Notes under the pieces: generated by a model | The model's input: the letters and a program-made list of their open reading frames with translations, nothing else | Told to the model about the DNA's origin: nothing | Databases searched by the model: none | Position numbers and translations under genes: made by a program | NCBI GenBank assembly: GCA_015680685.1 | Contig: MNCI01003787.1 | Span: 108,122 to 161,069 of the forward strand | Length of the DNA stretch: 52,948 bases | Direction: 5' to 3' | From: Gnetum montanum | Lineage: Eukaryota; Streptophyta; Gnetopsida; Gnetales; Gnetaceae | Shown here: piece after piece, positions 33,319-45,575 of the stretch | Numbering within the stretch: position 1 is the first letter of the stretch | Layout: each line of letters opens with the position of its first letter

Positions 33319-34049
33319 AGTAGGTGTACTTAGGGTCAAACCAGTATCACAAACAAACAACTTACCATGACTTCCATATGATGGTCATTATTACAAAACC
33401 TTTAACAAAGATACTCCAAAAGATTCATTAAGAATGTGATCCCAGGATATAATTTTGGCTCCTAATCTTTGTATAAATGTGATATTTAAGTCCCAATAAC
33501 TTAAAAAAAATTCAATGAAAAAACTATATGTGCAGCCCACTGTGATCTCTACACAAAATCTGCATGTCATTTGATTTCTTGGAACATTTAAAAAGTGCCT
33601 CGAGAAGTTCATTTAATTTAAATACTTAATCAAGGTACTGCATTTTCTTTTTAAATATTCAGCGGTTAATATGATGATAACCTGCAGAGTATGCATCGAC
33701 GCTGAAGATAAACGAGAAGATCGACATATTCGGCATCGGAGTCGTGCTTCTGGAGCTTGTGACAGGTAGAAAACCACACGGATCTGAGTTTGGTTACGAA
33801 GGAAGCCTTGCGAGCTGGGCACGTGAAATGAGAGGAGATGATGAGCAGATTCTTCTGGATCCACGGATTCCGGATTATTACAGACCAGAAATGATGGGCA
33901 TGCTCAAAATTGCTCGCCTCTGCACTAACTCTGCTCCGGAAGACAGGCCTGCCATGAAAGACGTGCTTGAATTGCTTCGCCAATGTATACCCATTGAGCA
34001 GAGACCCAGCGAAACTTCCAGTGTCTGGCAGAAAACAACGATGATGTGA

Positions 34050-34340
34050 AAACCAGGCATTCCACAGATTTTGTACCATTTTCCGACCCGGATTACAGTT
34101 TATAAATGAAAATCATGTCAAGGCTCTGTGTGGAAATGTGAGAGCTAAAAGACTGATGAAATGAGATTCAGATTTCATGCCTGTTTTATATACAACAGTG
34201 TTTCTGTCACTGTACAAACCAGATTTTGTACCGTTACGACCACGTGATGCCACTGGCATTGACCAAGGCTGATCAATTTTCACCGATGATAAAAGTCATT
34301 TACATGTTTGGCCTCATCATGACGCATGCATCGTGAATTT
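34050..34340 (+). repeat. 3' flank of the receptor kinase; source-like copy of a dispersed repeat
   Basis: Starts directly after the stop codon. 34053-34218 is one unit (CCAGGCATTCCACAG to CTGTACAAACC) that recurs four times in tandem at 48018-48600. 34233-34340 (from CCACGTGATGCCACTGGC) recurs in inverted orientation at 47860-48005. A 7-bp inverted repeat ATGAAAT/ATTTCAT (34156-34178) could form a small hairpin in the transcript. Likely 3' untranslated sequence of the gene. Confidence 0.7.
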
Positions 34341-37088
34341 TTTTTTATGGCCATTTCGATTTTCTCTCTCAATCCAGATTCTCAAAATTGTATTTTGGAA
34401 ATTTCGTATGTGAAAACTATATAATAATTTTTATCTTAATCACGCTAACATTCATTCTTGAATATGTATAAAATTTTGAATTGCATTCATTAACAAATAA
34501 TAAAATATTGTTACATGATCTACCGGGAAAATTTGCATTTGGTAAGGATGATTCCTTTTCCTAAATCATTAATAGATATCTCATGTAACGGAGGAAACAA
34601 TGAACAGCCTTGTTAAGTTATATTACTATGTACTATATCTTTTTTATAATATATCTTAATTATTTTCAAACATAACATCAATAGTTTTACGTTTCTAAAT
34701 CACAAGAACTAATTTAGATAATGTAGTTACTTTTACAAGTTTTCTAATAATAGAATCATAGTCTTATAGTGGATACACAAAATTTAAATAAAAAAATTTT
34801 ATTTGTTAGAATTTTTTCTTCGTCAATACAATAATAAGAAATTGAATAATTGGTTTGTAATAGAATGAGGCCATGGAAAATCAAAAGGTCTTCTTTTATT
34901 CAAGTTTCAAGTTGTCTCTATAAGATAGCATCCAATAATTTCTACAAAAATGTTACTTGCCATTGTAAACATATAATCATTGGGATTGACTTATTTCAAT
35001 TTCAACTATGATTAAAAAACTTTTTATATTTCTATGTGTAAATGAGATCTTGGTATTTTCCATTTTAAAAATTCACATAGGATGTTTCCAGACGTTCTTC
35101 TTTGTTAGATGCAAGTTTCATAAGCAAGTTGCATTACATAATCTAAAAAGTTTTCTTAATAAGTAAAAAATCCTTTAGGATCAAAATTTTTGTGATCTCT
35201 TTCGATTTTTATTTTTATGCATGGATTAAGTTTCTTGTATGATTCATAGTAAAGCCAAAGATTATTGTGCATACATTTTTACTAAAAAATTGATGTTCTA
35301 ATTTTGATGAAATATTTGTTTAATTATTTTAAGTGATGATAAGGTATTTGTTTTTCAAGTGGTAAGACTTGACTTTAAGCTTAGGTGTAGCCACCTATAA
35401 AGAGTTTAGGCCTTAGCCTTATAAATATTCATTAGATACATTATTAAAACAAACATCATGTGAGTAGTTATATCTTGAATAAATTTTAGAATTTAAAAAA
35501 CTAGACTATTTTTAATGGACTTTGATATTTGTACTTTACGAGAGTGTATGCATCTCTTGTATGATGGTAGGTATTCTTACTAATTTTAAATAATATTATG
35601 GATTTCTAATATAAATAGTATGGTTTCTACTATGGAGGATGAATATTGAGAGAGTTCAAGTAAGTACTTTATTTATTTGCTTAGATACTTTAAAATTCCA
35701 TATTATATAACATACCTTTTAGATAAGCTTTATGTTAGTTCCATGTCTGCTTAGGAGGTGGACGAAGGATAATCCTAACAAGTTTAGGTTTGGATTAGAG
35801 CCATCATTATGGTCATTTAACCAACATTGATGTGTTTTTGAGCGAATTAGTAATTGTTTGTCATGAGGTTCTAATGACATTGTTACCTAATATAAATATG
35901 AAGTTCTTTAGTTATAATGAGCACATTAAAGTTTCAGTTAAAAAAAATTTGTAACTTGAATTTCTTCTCTCATGAAAAGATAAAGAATCATGCGACGTGG
36001 AGTATAGAGATAAACTTCCCTTATTTTGAATCTTGCACTTATACTAGATTATCATAAAGTGCTAAGTTAGTAACTACATAATGTTATGGATGTTTGGGTT
36101 TGTTACATACCTACTTGGGATACTACAAAATATACAACATATACTCATCATGGAACCAAGCACCTCAATCATTGAAGTATAGGGAAGTGATTATTGATAG
36201 GATTACATGCAAAGATAGGTAAAAATTTAACACTATAGAATTTCATTTGTGCATTTGCTAAAATCAGAAAAACCATAGAGTTGTCTTCATAACAAAAAAG
36301 AACTCACTTCCACAAATCTATTGCAATTAAATGTATCTCTTTGTATTCAATTTTTGACTTGTAAGTAATTCAGATTTACTTTGTACTTCAAATGTTTTAT
36401 TTTTCTTTATAAAATAACATGTATGAATCATTTTATGGTTTCTAATATTTGTTCGATTATATACTTATGTGTTCTTAAATTAATTAGTATATGATGTAAA
36501 TCAATGCACAAGAGTTGGAATAAGCTATGCGTATTAAATTTTGGTTGTTCAAGGCATCTTTAAGAAAACCCTAATTTTTCTAAGTTGTATAGTAGCTATT
36601 TGGAAAAATAATGCATAGTGGTAGAGGATGTGGAATGTTGTGGAGTTTTTACATTACCTTTTGTAAATGTTTATGATTCCTGCATTACCTTTCTCTTTGG
36701 AGTAGATGCAAAGTGAATTGCCCATTAACTAGGTTTTCATAGACCAATAGAAAATAATAAAATAATGTAGCCTTTATTTAAAGTCTACCTGGCATATATT
36801 CCACATTTTGATATGTGAATTCATACTTGAAAGATGTGGGATGATAAAATTTTAGAGATACATCTCTTGGATGCTTAAGAAGTAAACAAATTGATTTGAC
36901 CATGCTAACTGGGTGCATTAAAAAGGTTGAAGGGTAAAGTCTATCATGAGTTTTTGAGCATGTATACTTGTGATTTTTGTTCATGTATTTTTGATTTTCT
37001 TTGTCTTTATGTATGTGTATTTTGTTTGCCTTATGTTATGATCTTCCTAATTTACTTTCTCACATGATTTTCATCCTCATTTTCCTTG
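34341..37088. other. AT-rich intergenic region, nothing recognised
   Basis: About 2.7 kb without long reading frames or recognised repeats on either strand. Confidence 0.55.
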
Positions 37089-37093
37089 CAATG

Positions 37094-38818
37094 TGAAACG
37101 CCACTAATTTCTCCCTAACACTATGAAACAAGAGTAATTCAGAGCCTTTTGAGTTTTTGGGAGGCAAAAATTTGACTAAGGCATGGAACTTAAGCTTGCT
37201 TGTCAAGTCGAGCTTGCCCTCAGCGTGAGCAACTCCAATGACTTCAAGATCAAGTCAAAGATCGCCCAATCTGGGCGTGCAAGCCATCTTCATAGGGCCA
37301 CTATTGTCCACTTCAAGTTTTAGCATTCGAGAGCTTAGATTTTGGGCCATATTGCACAAATTTTCTCAGGTCACGCTAAGGTCATGTTGAGGTCACGCTG
37401 GCAGCGTGAGTACAGCGTGAGTGCTGATCACGCCCAGCATGAACAAACTCCAAGAGCCTTAAAACCAAGTCAAAATGGTCTAACTTCGAAGGTGCAAGTC
37501 ATCCTCAAGGTCCATTGATGACTACTTCAAGTCCTAGCCTCCAGAATTCTAGAATTCAAGTCCAAAAATCACAAAGATTTTGTCACTCATGCTAAGGTCA
37601 TGTTGAGGTCACGTTGACAGCGTGAGTCCAGCGTGAGCTACCAAAAGTGGCTCAAATCAAGGCACACCCAAGCTCAGTTTTCAACTTGCAATTCACTCTC
37701 AAGGTTAACCATAGTCAGGAAATCTTTGCACTTTAAGAACATGCTTCAAAGAGCAAAAATTAGTATGAAATGTATCATTTTCATCTTACTCATGCCTAGG
37801 TCACACTGGCAACGTGAGAACAGTGTGAGTACTGATCATGCCCAGTCAAAAGCATGCCAAACACACACTGAGGACATGCCAAGATAAAATAAACTCACGT
37901 TGGAAGCTTTTGTGAAATAGAAATGCCTCAAACAGCCACAAAACCACTCACATCAGCATCTTGTAGTAGTCAATTCATGGATCGAGAAGTTCCAAGCAGG
38001 ACGGAGTCAATTTCTCTTGTTGTACACTATCATTTTTATTGTAAATTTTCACCATTTGTGAGTTTGTCAAGCTCTTACACTCCAAATTTTATCTGCTTCT
38101 ATGGGCGTAAGCTAGCTTGCGTAAGCCAATACACATTGTAAGATACAGTGCATCCGGTCAAGAATGTAGCTTGCGTGCGCACATCCAATTCACATGTAGC
38201 TATCCATCAAACACCTGTCACATGATCCATTTTCCTCTCATTTCTCAGCTGTTGATTCCATTCATGAATTCTGTACCTGATCCTAGCCAAACCTTATAAA
38301 TACCCTATCCATTCACATAAATGGGGTTGGAAATTTTGATGGTTGATGGCTTAGGAAGCATCGATTAGCAACTTTGGATGCTCAGGCACACGTGACTCCT
38401 AGCATCCAAGCACCTGTAAACACATCACTCCAGGTCTTAGCGCTTGACTTGCCATCCACATACGCAACTATGCTTTGATTGGTGTACATTCTTGTTAAGC
38501 AATACAATATAGTTCATTATTTCCTTCCATTATATTGTTTGCTCTATTTTTATCTATTTTATGCTTCTGCATATGCTGTCGTAGTCACGCTTTGTTTACA
38601 TTTCATACGTCACCAGTTACAATAACCCCAATGCAAGCCATAGCTTATGCTCGGGGAAGTCCTTGGTTGATTTGCATGCAGACCATCCAAGGCACTCTGC
38701 CTTTCTTTTCTTTTCCAGCTTGCCCTCGCACAAAGGTAGGGTCGACTGTGTCTCTTCGGCAATCTTTCGACATTTTTTTTTCACTTCCAGCCTCACGTTG
38801 ATGATTTCGGTTAGCACA
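37094..38818 (+). repeat. 5' LTR of element D
   Basis: 1725 bp, starting TGAAACGCCACTAATTTC and ending TTAGCACA. TATA box TATAAATA at 38295-38302. U3 contains repeated GTCACGCTGGCAGCGTGAG-type blocks at 37370-37445, 37590-37640 and 37800-37850. Confidence 0.93.
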
Positions 38819-38824
38819 GTAGAT

Positions 38825-38842
38825 TGGCACTAGAAGGAGGGC
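38825..38842 (+). promoter_or_regulatory. Probable primer-binding site of element D
   Basis: TGGCACTAGAAGGAGGGC, six bases after the LTR, in the expected place. Begins TGG as tRNA-primed sites do; I could not assign the tRNA. Confidence 0.6.
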
Positions 38843-39183
38843 CAACCTGTTTGCCACCCCGTCAAAATGTTGATCACGCTATCTCCTAAACGCTATGCAG
38901 ACCAAGTGCTAAACTCAAGCTGAGCTTGCTCAAGATCAGCTTGCTCAAGCCCACCCTAGTCTTCTCACGCTAAATTAATTGGGTGTACAACCATGTAAAA
39001 CTCTTACATTACACCCAACACTCCAAAACTCTGCAACTACATCATGAGAACCAAAATAGTGTACACACACTACTTAAACAAGCCACTTCATAGACAGCCT
39101 ATCAAGTAATGTTTCCACCACCACCATCGATCGATCATAGCGAGCTCCTCTCGATACCTGCAACTTGCATCTTACCTGGTAGA

Positions 39184-39328
39184 CACTCAGCTTGTCAAGC
39201 CAGTTACTCATGCTTAGTTTGTCAAGCTTAGTTACTCACACTCGGCTTGTCAAGCCCAGTTTACTCATGCCCAGCTTGTCTAGCCCAATTTACTCATGCC
39301 CAGCTTGTCAAGCTAGCTTACTCACTCG
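39184..39328 (+). repeat. Leader minisatellite of element D, about five units near 29 bp
   Basis: Units contain CAGCTTGTCAAGCCCAGTT followed by TACTCATGCC. The core GCTTGTCAAGC is itself nearly palindromic and also occurs in the LTR near 37195. It precedes the gag frame. Confidence 0.85.
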
Positions 39329-39386
39329 CTATGGAATCTTCCCAGATCAACGCAGTGACACTGCAGATCTTTGACTTTGGGGCTAA

Positions 39387-42300
39387 ACCTCAAACCCTGT
39401 GATTGCAACAGAATCCATAACTGTCATTGAAGAGATAAACACTCAAGGTTCAACTTGCAAGTCACTTAGGCTATAGGGCAAGGACCCTACTTACACAATC
39501 CTCACACCAGAACAATATAACTTCATTTTTGTGAAGATTCAAGCCAACTTGCCTGTTGATCGCATAGAAAGAGAAGCAAAGAGAAACTATGAGCTCATTT
39601 ACAAGGGAGGTCGTGAGTTCACTTCCTTAGTATTTGACATGATCTCCCTTTCTGAGCCCCATCATCAACTCGTATCTCAACTTCTCATGGTAAGGGATCA
39701 AACCTTACAGCCACCTTTGATAGAGCCTTAGGGCGGGGATGAGAAAGACAACTTTGCGGTCCAATTTGAGCATGGGGATTCATACCACACCGTCAATCCT
39801 CATGCCCATACAAACCCATCATTCCAACCTTTCCTAGAAGAAACCATACTTTATCCTTTATCTACAAACACTCGAGTACCAGTTTCTCTACAGGAAGTAC
39901 CCATTGCCATTCCCACTTTCCCCATGCCCAACATTCAATCTGATACATCCATCTCCATCATACCTCCGCAAGTGCAGTCCCAACAACCCCTTCAAACTAA
40001 TGTAGGATCAATCTTCCGACCTCAAGTAATTGGGATGCCATCAGTTATACCAGCTTCCACGTCCACCCACTACATACCACAAGTACAAACCCATGGAGCA
40101 CCTCTGATTACTTCAGCCCAACATGTTTAGGGTGTCACCTCACAACCTGTGGCTAGGCAGTGGGTTTCACCAGCTATTCAACAACACCAACCTACTCACT
40201 ACAACGTACCACACCTTGTAATCCCATCCCTGAATGTTGCTCCACCACAACAATCGACAATCCAACAGTCTCCCTTTCCATAGAAAATGCAACAATCAAA
40301 CTACTACCAATCGCAATCTACTCAATCAGTCGATCTACCTATCGCCCAAGAGTGGGCAGACATAAAGAAAATGATGCACTCATTAACTGAGGAGGTAAAG
40401 TGCCTTAAAACTAAAAACACTAAGGAAGTCAAGGTGCTGGACTTCTATCAGGATGACCCAATCAACCCTTCAATTCCACCATTAACCTTACCAAAGGGAA
40501 TCTCATTACCTCAACTAACCAAATATAATGGAGAGGGAGATCCAAACACCCATCTGGTAACATTTTGACTAGAATGTCTATTTCTTCAGGCCTGGCCTCA
40601 TGTAATTCTACATGTATTTGCTATGTCCTTGATAGGAAAAGCCTTAGATTGGTACCGAGCTTTACCCCATAACTCCATATCCTCTCTAGAGGATTTGTTA
40701 CATTAGTTTGTTACCCATTTCAAATATAATTTAAAGCCTGAAGCCACATTGGATAGTCTGATTCAAATTAAACAAGCACCGCTAGTGCCAATACAAAAAT
40801 TTATCCAGAGGTGGAGTGCAGCCCTGAATGAACTTCACAAGCCCATCCCTGAGATATACTTGCTTACCATCCTTATGGATGTCGTGAATGACTTCATTAA
40901 ATCAAAACTTTATTATTTGAGTGCCTGTACTTTGAGTCAAGCATTCACACAAATTAAGAACATAGAAGAGGTAGTGCAAGCAAGTAACAACCTAACTTAC
41001 TTAGCCTTTAGGAGCCAACATATGAGGAAGGATAAGGATAAATCCAAAACGATGGTAGCAGCAGTGGCAGAGACGGTCCAACCAGACAATTCAGGACAGA
41101 AAGGAAAACAAACCACAAACATGGATCACACTCGTACATTTGAATGAAAAGATCCTACCCAATGCACACCCTTGCCTATGAAGCCTTCACAATTATTAGA
41201 TCAACTTCTAAGGGCCAGGTTAATCCAACACAAACAAATGTCCCCCGTGGCATCCCAAAAACACGATCGATTCTATGAGTTGGCTAAAAACCCAACTTTA
41301 GCAACAATCGATGAGCCCCCCATTCCAAGAGGCTTTAGGTTGGATAGGTTTTGCGAATATCACCAATGGTGTGGGCACGGAAATGACTACTGCTTAAAAC
41401 AAGATATACAATGTATGATTGACAGGGGTGAGATAGTGTTTGAGAAGGCAAACCCAGTAAAGCCCCAAAACCAATCCATGGGGGTCTATAAGGATCCTCT
41501 CAATACTAAGGATGCACCATATTTGATTAACACTGTCTAGGTGGATAATGGACAAGACATCCCTCAAAAACCTTTTGTAACTCGCAGGCCTTCTAAAACT
41601 ACATCTACCTAAACACCTCCCCAAACCCCTTTTTTCATACGCACATTCCCTGCACCACAAAAACCATTCGTTGTTCATGTACCTCCTTTTGTTGCAACAA
41701 CAACCACACCATTAGAAAATTGACCCACTCCTTTTGTGATCTGGATGCCAAAACACCCTAACATGCAACCCCCTATAGTTCCCCCGCAACCCTTGCGAGA
41801 GCGCCTTGCTGATAGACTGACAAGAGAGAGCCTAGAAAGAGAATATCATGAGCATGAATTGGGACCACCGAAGCCCATACCGCTAAATGTCATTCCTATG
41901 GTTTCATCCACTAGTGAGCCTAGCACAAGTCATCGAGACAAGGATACCAACACTCTCAGTGTCCCAAACTCAACATCCTCGGTTACTAACACAAGAATCC
42001 CTCCACAAGAGATACGAATGTTGGGTCAAATGGACCAAGTCTCCATAGACAAGAGCATCCCAAGTGGTAAGGAGCTAGCGAGTGAATTGACCCAAGTCAC
42101 ACAGGCTTTGAAACAAAAGAACACCTCCTTTAGCCTGTATGATCTAGTAATGACCTCACTAGTACATTGGGAAGCTCTCGTGTGTATGTTGACTTCGATT
42201 CCTGTTAGTGAGGATCTTCCCACAGATGAGCTATCCATTTATGCAATATTGTCCTCACAACCTCAAGAATCAAGGCCCACATCCCTAGAATTTCATGCCA

Positions 42301-43022
42301 ATGATATTAAGTGAGATGAGAAAAATGGAGAGGTCACTACAGCCCCTATGTTCATAACAATACAAGTTAACCACTTCAAGATACATAGGATGCATGTCAA
42401 TGATGGTGCAAAAAAAAATGTAATACCCTTTCCTGTCATCGAAAAACTGGATCTTACAGAGCAAATATGGCCCACAAAAAATTCCTTTTTAAAATCCTTC
42501 AGTGGTTCCTGTGTCATGGTAAAAGGCATGCTTACCTTGGATTTTGTAGAAGGGGACTAGTTCCCCAAATTAGCTAAATTTGTAGTGGTTGATGAAATGC
42601 CAAGGTTCAATCTGATTCTAGGAAGACCTTGGCTAGCTCAACTTAGAGTCGTATCCTCACCAATCCATCAAGAAATCCACCTACCTTATGAGGGTGGTGA
42701 AATCATCATACACGGGGACACGACAACATCGCTCACTTCCTCGTACTCAGGAATGGATCAAGGGTCAGAGGTTGAGTTCTTTGAGCCTAAACAAGAAACC
42801 ATGAGCACACTTCAAGACATAAACCAACCGTTAATCCATGATCCTAATAAAACTGAGGAAGCATTGGATGACACAGACATAGGAGCCATTCCCACATATG
42901 TCTCTTGGTCGGAGCTACCTTTTAACATCTCCAGTGAAGGGGAAGGGGAGTATAAGATCGTACCTACATGTCCTACCCCTCACATCATACTACAAAGAAT
43001 AAAAAAACAACTCAATAACTAG
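39387..43022 (+). pseudogene. gag: Element D gag-protease frame, degenerate
   Basis: A single frame can be followed for 3.6 kb, broken by about ten stops, mostly TAG or TGA. The N-terminal part is Pro/Gln/Ser-rich. The gag core (about 40430-41000) has L-P-K-G-I-S-L-P-Q-L-T-K-Y-N-G, L-I-G-K-A-L-D-W-Y and F-I-Q-R-W. A Cys-His knuckle-like C-E-Y-H-Q-W-C-G-H-G-N-D-Y-C lies near 41350. The protease part (about 42350-42700) has H-V-N-D-G-A-K-K-N-V-I-P, where the family has a D-G or N-G active site before N-V-x-P, then L-I-L-G-R-P-W-L. The frame ends at 43022 with no polymerase. Start codon not certain; an upstream in-frame TAA sits at 39384. Confidence 0.8.
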
Positions 43023-43039
43023 AGCAAACTACCAAGCAT

Positions 43040-43125
43040 CTGGAATGACGTTAAACTACCAACCATCCAATATGACGTTAAACTGCCAACGAATGTCTGC
43101 AATGACATTAAACTAGCCACAATCA
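43040..43125 (+). repeat. Short tandem repeats, ATGACNTTAAACTNCCAA type
   Basis: Three units 27-30 bp apart, each carrying ATGACGTTAAACT or ATGACATTAAACT. Further single copies follow to 43280. Confidence 0.75.
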
Positions 43126-43485
43126 GAAATGGCCGGTTCCTTTTAAGTTCCCCAAAAATTTTATGCTTTCAGTCCACCATGGCCTAAAATTAGTAATCCC
43201 TCTTTCTTTTTTCAACACAGATGCAATGGTCCACCATGACTCTAAACTGATGTGCATGGCCTGAAATGGCCTTAAACTAGAGCTCAGTATGTTGCAAGTT
43301 TACAAAATCTTGTTACGTTATGTCAAATTTTCATTTACATGTCACAACTTGCAATTTCAATTCATGCATTCTCGTTACTTTTCTTTTTACGAATATTTTT
43401 CTTACGTTTTTTTCTACATTTTGGAATCTCATTTTACATTCAGCTACACGCATATGTTCACAATATACCTGAGAAAATAAGAAAA

Positions 43486-43513
43486 ACAACAACAACAACA
43501 TATATATATATAT
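43486..43513. repeat. Compound ACA / TA microsatellite
   Basis: Five ACA units (43486-43500) run directly into about seven TA units. Confidence 0.95.
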
Positions 43514-44059
43514 GTAATATTGAGTGTCAACATGGAAATAGAATGCCAACATATTATGCCACAATTAAATCCATATCATTACATCTATCCTCATACATTT
43601 CCATCAGGAATCAAAACTCCAAAACATTTGGTAGTTAAAGTTGGACTAACAGTTAGCTCACACATTAGTACTAGGAGGGGGGTGGCCTCCAAAATCCTCA
43701 CATCATCTGCTCCCACTCCACTGGGGCTCCCACTCCACTGGGGCTAGTATCATCATTACTATGTCCCTACAATGGAACAAAAAACAAACAAATAGGTAAG
43801 CATAACAAAACAACTCATGAATACAAAACCTAGAAGAACAGTAACACTAACACCAAAAACAATAAAACCATACAAAAGTAAGCACCATAATAAAACACTC
43901 ACAGGTGAAGAGGGCACCTTACTTAGTCATCAAGGCATACAATAACAGAGCATTTAAACTTGCTGACATGGACGGGAATGAGTTCGCTAATCCCACAAAT
44001 CACCTGTACTTGAAACGATACTGTCTGATGAACTTAAGGTACATAATGGTCCTGGCATC

Positions 44060-44380
44060 ATGACCTAAAACTGATACCATAGAACAGTCCTTGGGCTATG
44101 ACTTGAAACTGGCACCATAGAGTGTCCTGGCATCATGACAGTAAACTGACACCTTAGAGCTCTGTCCGATATGACACTAAACTGTCACATTTGTCCACCA
44201 TGATGTAAAACTAGCATGCAGAGTCCACTAAGACTATAAACTGGTTTACCTCTTCACAGTCTTCTATGACTATAAACTAGCACTGCACCATCCGCTACGA
44301 TGCTAAACTAGCATTGTTCAAAGAGTTATGACGTGAAACAAGCCTGCAACAGTCTGCTAAGACTATAAACTGGCAACATC
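44060..44380 (+). repeat. Degenerate minisatellite, about ten units of 29-37 bp
   Basis: Each unit holds ATGAC (or AGAC) followed by TATAAACTGGCA or variants, separated by 15-20 variable bases. Same core as 43040-43125, so one repeat family is spread through the 3' region of D. Confidence 0.8.
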
Positions 44381-45561
44381 ATTGAAGACTAGGCAATACT
44401 TGAAAATATATGTTGCTGCAATTGGTTGTACATGCTTCAAAAAGACTTACTGCATAATTTGTCCCATGGACCCTGATGAAACTGATGTTGTTCATGATTC
44501 TGTCTACTTTGAAATTGCACATGGTGATTCCATCTCCTTGATTTTTTTCAAGTTTAAAGTGCTTAGTTAATAGAATCATTTATATTTTTCTTGTCTTCTT
44601 GGAGTTGTGTTTGTAGGATGACATGCCTAAGGTGTTCGCGCATAGATGCACTTCATCATAACGACAAGGTATCACATTGTTCCCGACGCATGCAACTGGG
44701 TTAATCAATCCGTTCATAACTACATTTCTAACTCCTGATACATTCCCTATTCCCCATCATGTTCCCCTTATTCTATTCAATTACACCCTATTGATACATT
44801 CTACTCATTCTAAAGCTCTTGATACACTTTTGCACATTGTGATTCTCTAAGTAGTTGCAACACAAAACACAGTACATGGTACATGATGCAAATGCAAGTG
44901 CATGAGCATGAGCACAACACTGAAAGCAAGCTCTTTCAAAAAGACCAAAAAGAACAAAAAAACAAAAAAAAAATGAAAAAGAAAAGAAAAACAAACAAAA
45001 AGAAAAAAGGAACAAAAAGATCAAACATCAAAATGCACGAAAAAGGTCTTCATGACCTCGTTGACATCATAGACCAAAGACCATTGGCTCTTCTCATACA
45101 AGCCTCAAGCAGGAAGGCAATTGTCTTAGAAAAATAGTTACACTCGTGTCTCAAAAAAAAAATCATGTTGCACATCATCGTGTGGATTTGATTGTTTACA
45201 AAGGTCCCTCGTAAACACTCTACAAGTGTCCCGTTCTCCAAAGAATGCACCTCCTATGTCTTGGTTCCGAGTCTGCTAAACACTGGCTATTGACAAGGAT
45301 AAAAAATATGGCTCTTTCACGTGAGAGCATTCCTCTCCCATAATTCCAGCAGTAGTTATAACCCTTGATCAACTCCTAACTCCCCCTAGTTACAACCAAT
45401 CCCCTTGCATCTTGAACTGCATTTCCCCAATCCCATATACTTTTGAACACGGTGCGATGACATCTAGCCAAGGGCCAACGGACAATGCTTGGTACTTGGT
45501 TGGTCGTGGTATTTTGTACTTCTTTCTTGATGCCTCTTGGGTGGATTCCTCCAGACGTCAA

Positions 45562-45573
45562 CAAAGAGGGGCC
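45562..45573 (+). promoter_or_regulatory. Polypurine tract of element D
   Basis: CAAAGAGGGGCC just before the 3' LTR start TGAAATGCC at 45576, separated by AA. Confidence 0.75.
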
Positions 45574-45575
45574 AA

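Larger units (their letters stand above)
32224..33687 (+). other. Intron of the receptor kinase gene (phase 1)
   Basis: Donor CAG|GTACGA at 32224 and acceptor TGCAG|AG at 33687. It splits the Glu codon of the A-P-E motif in the activation segment, a common intron site in subfamily XI kinases. 1464 bp, AT-rich. Contains two tandem duplications listed separately. Splicing rejoins A-P-E-Y-A-S-T-L-K in frame. Confidence 0.9.
29599..34049 (+). pseudogene. LRR receptor-like kinase, subfamily XI (HAESA/CLV1-like), two lesions
   Basis: Exon 1 is 29599-32223 and exon 2 is 33688-34049. Order: hydrophobic signal peptide (about residues 10-30), LRR cap with C-N-W-M-G-V-S-C-D (about 68-76), about 21 LRRs of 23-24 residues with L-D-L-S-x-N-x-L-x-G-x-I-P pattern, a transmembrane segment near 641-664, then a kinase domain. 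The kinase keeps the glycine loop G-S-G-G-S-G, A-V-K-Q lysine, H-R-D-V-K-S-T-N, D-F-G and G-S-Y-G-Y-I-A-P-E, so it is an RD kinase; exon 2 holds D-I-F-G through the C-lobe. In this family the ectodomain binds small peptides at the plasma membrane. Two defects: TAA at 29797-29799 (codon 67, where the family usually has Tyr before C-N-W) and a small deletion between 31712 and 31713 that removes the segment before I-I-G-S-G and shifts frame. All other motifs and splice sites are intact, so inactivation is recent, or one of the lesions is an assembly error. Confidence 0.88.
43023..45561 (+). other. 3' untranslated region of element D
   Basis: No coding similarity. Contains two fields of short tandem repeats (43040-43280 and 44060-44380), a CAA/TA microsatellite at 43486-43513, and an A-rich stretch 44935-45015. 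Long 3' regions with tandem repeats are known in Tat/Ogre elements. Confidence 0.7.

Noticed and set aside
44883-45137. Lysine-rich 84-codon ORF
   Set aside because: It comes from an A-rich low-complexity stretch in the 3' region of element D.
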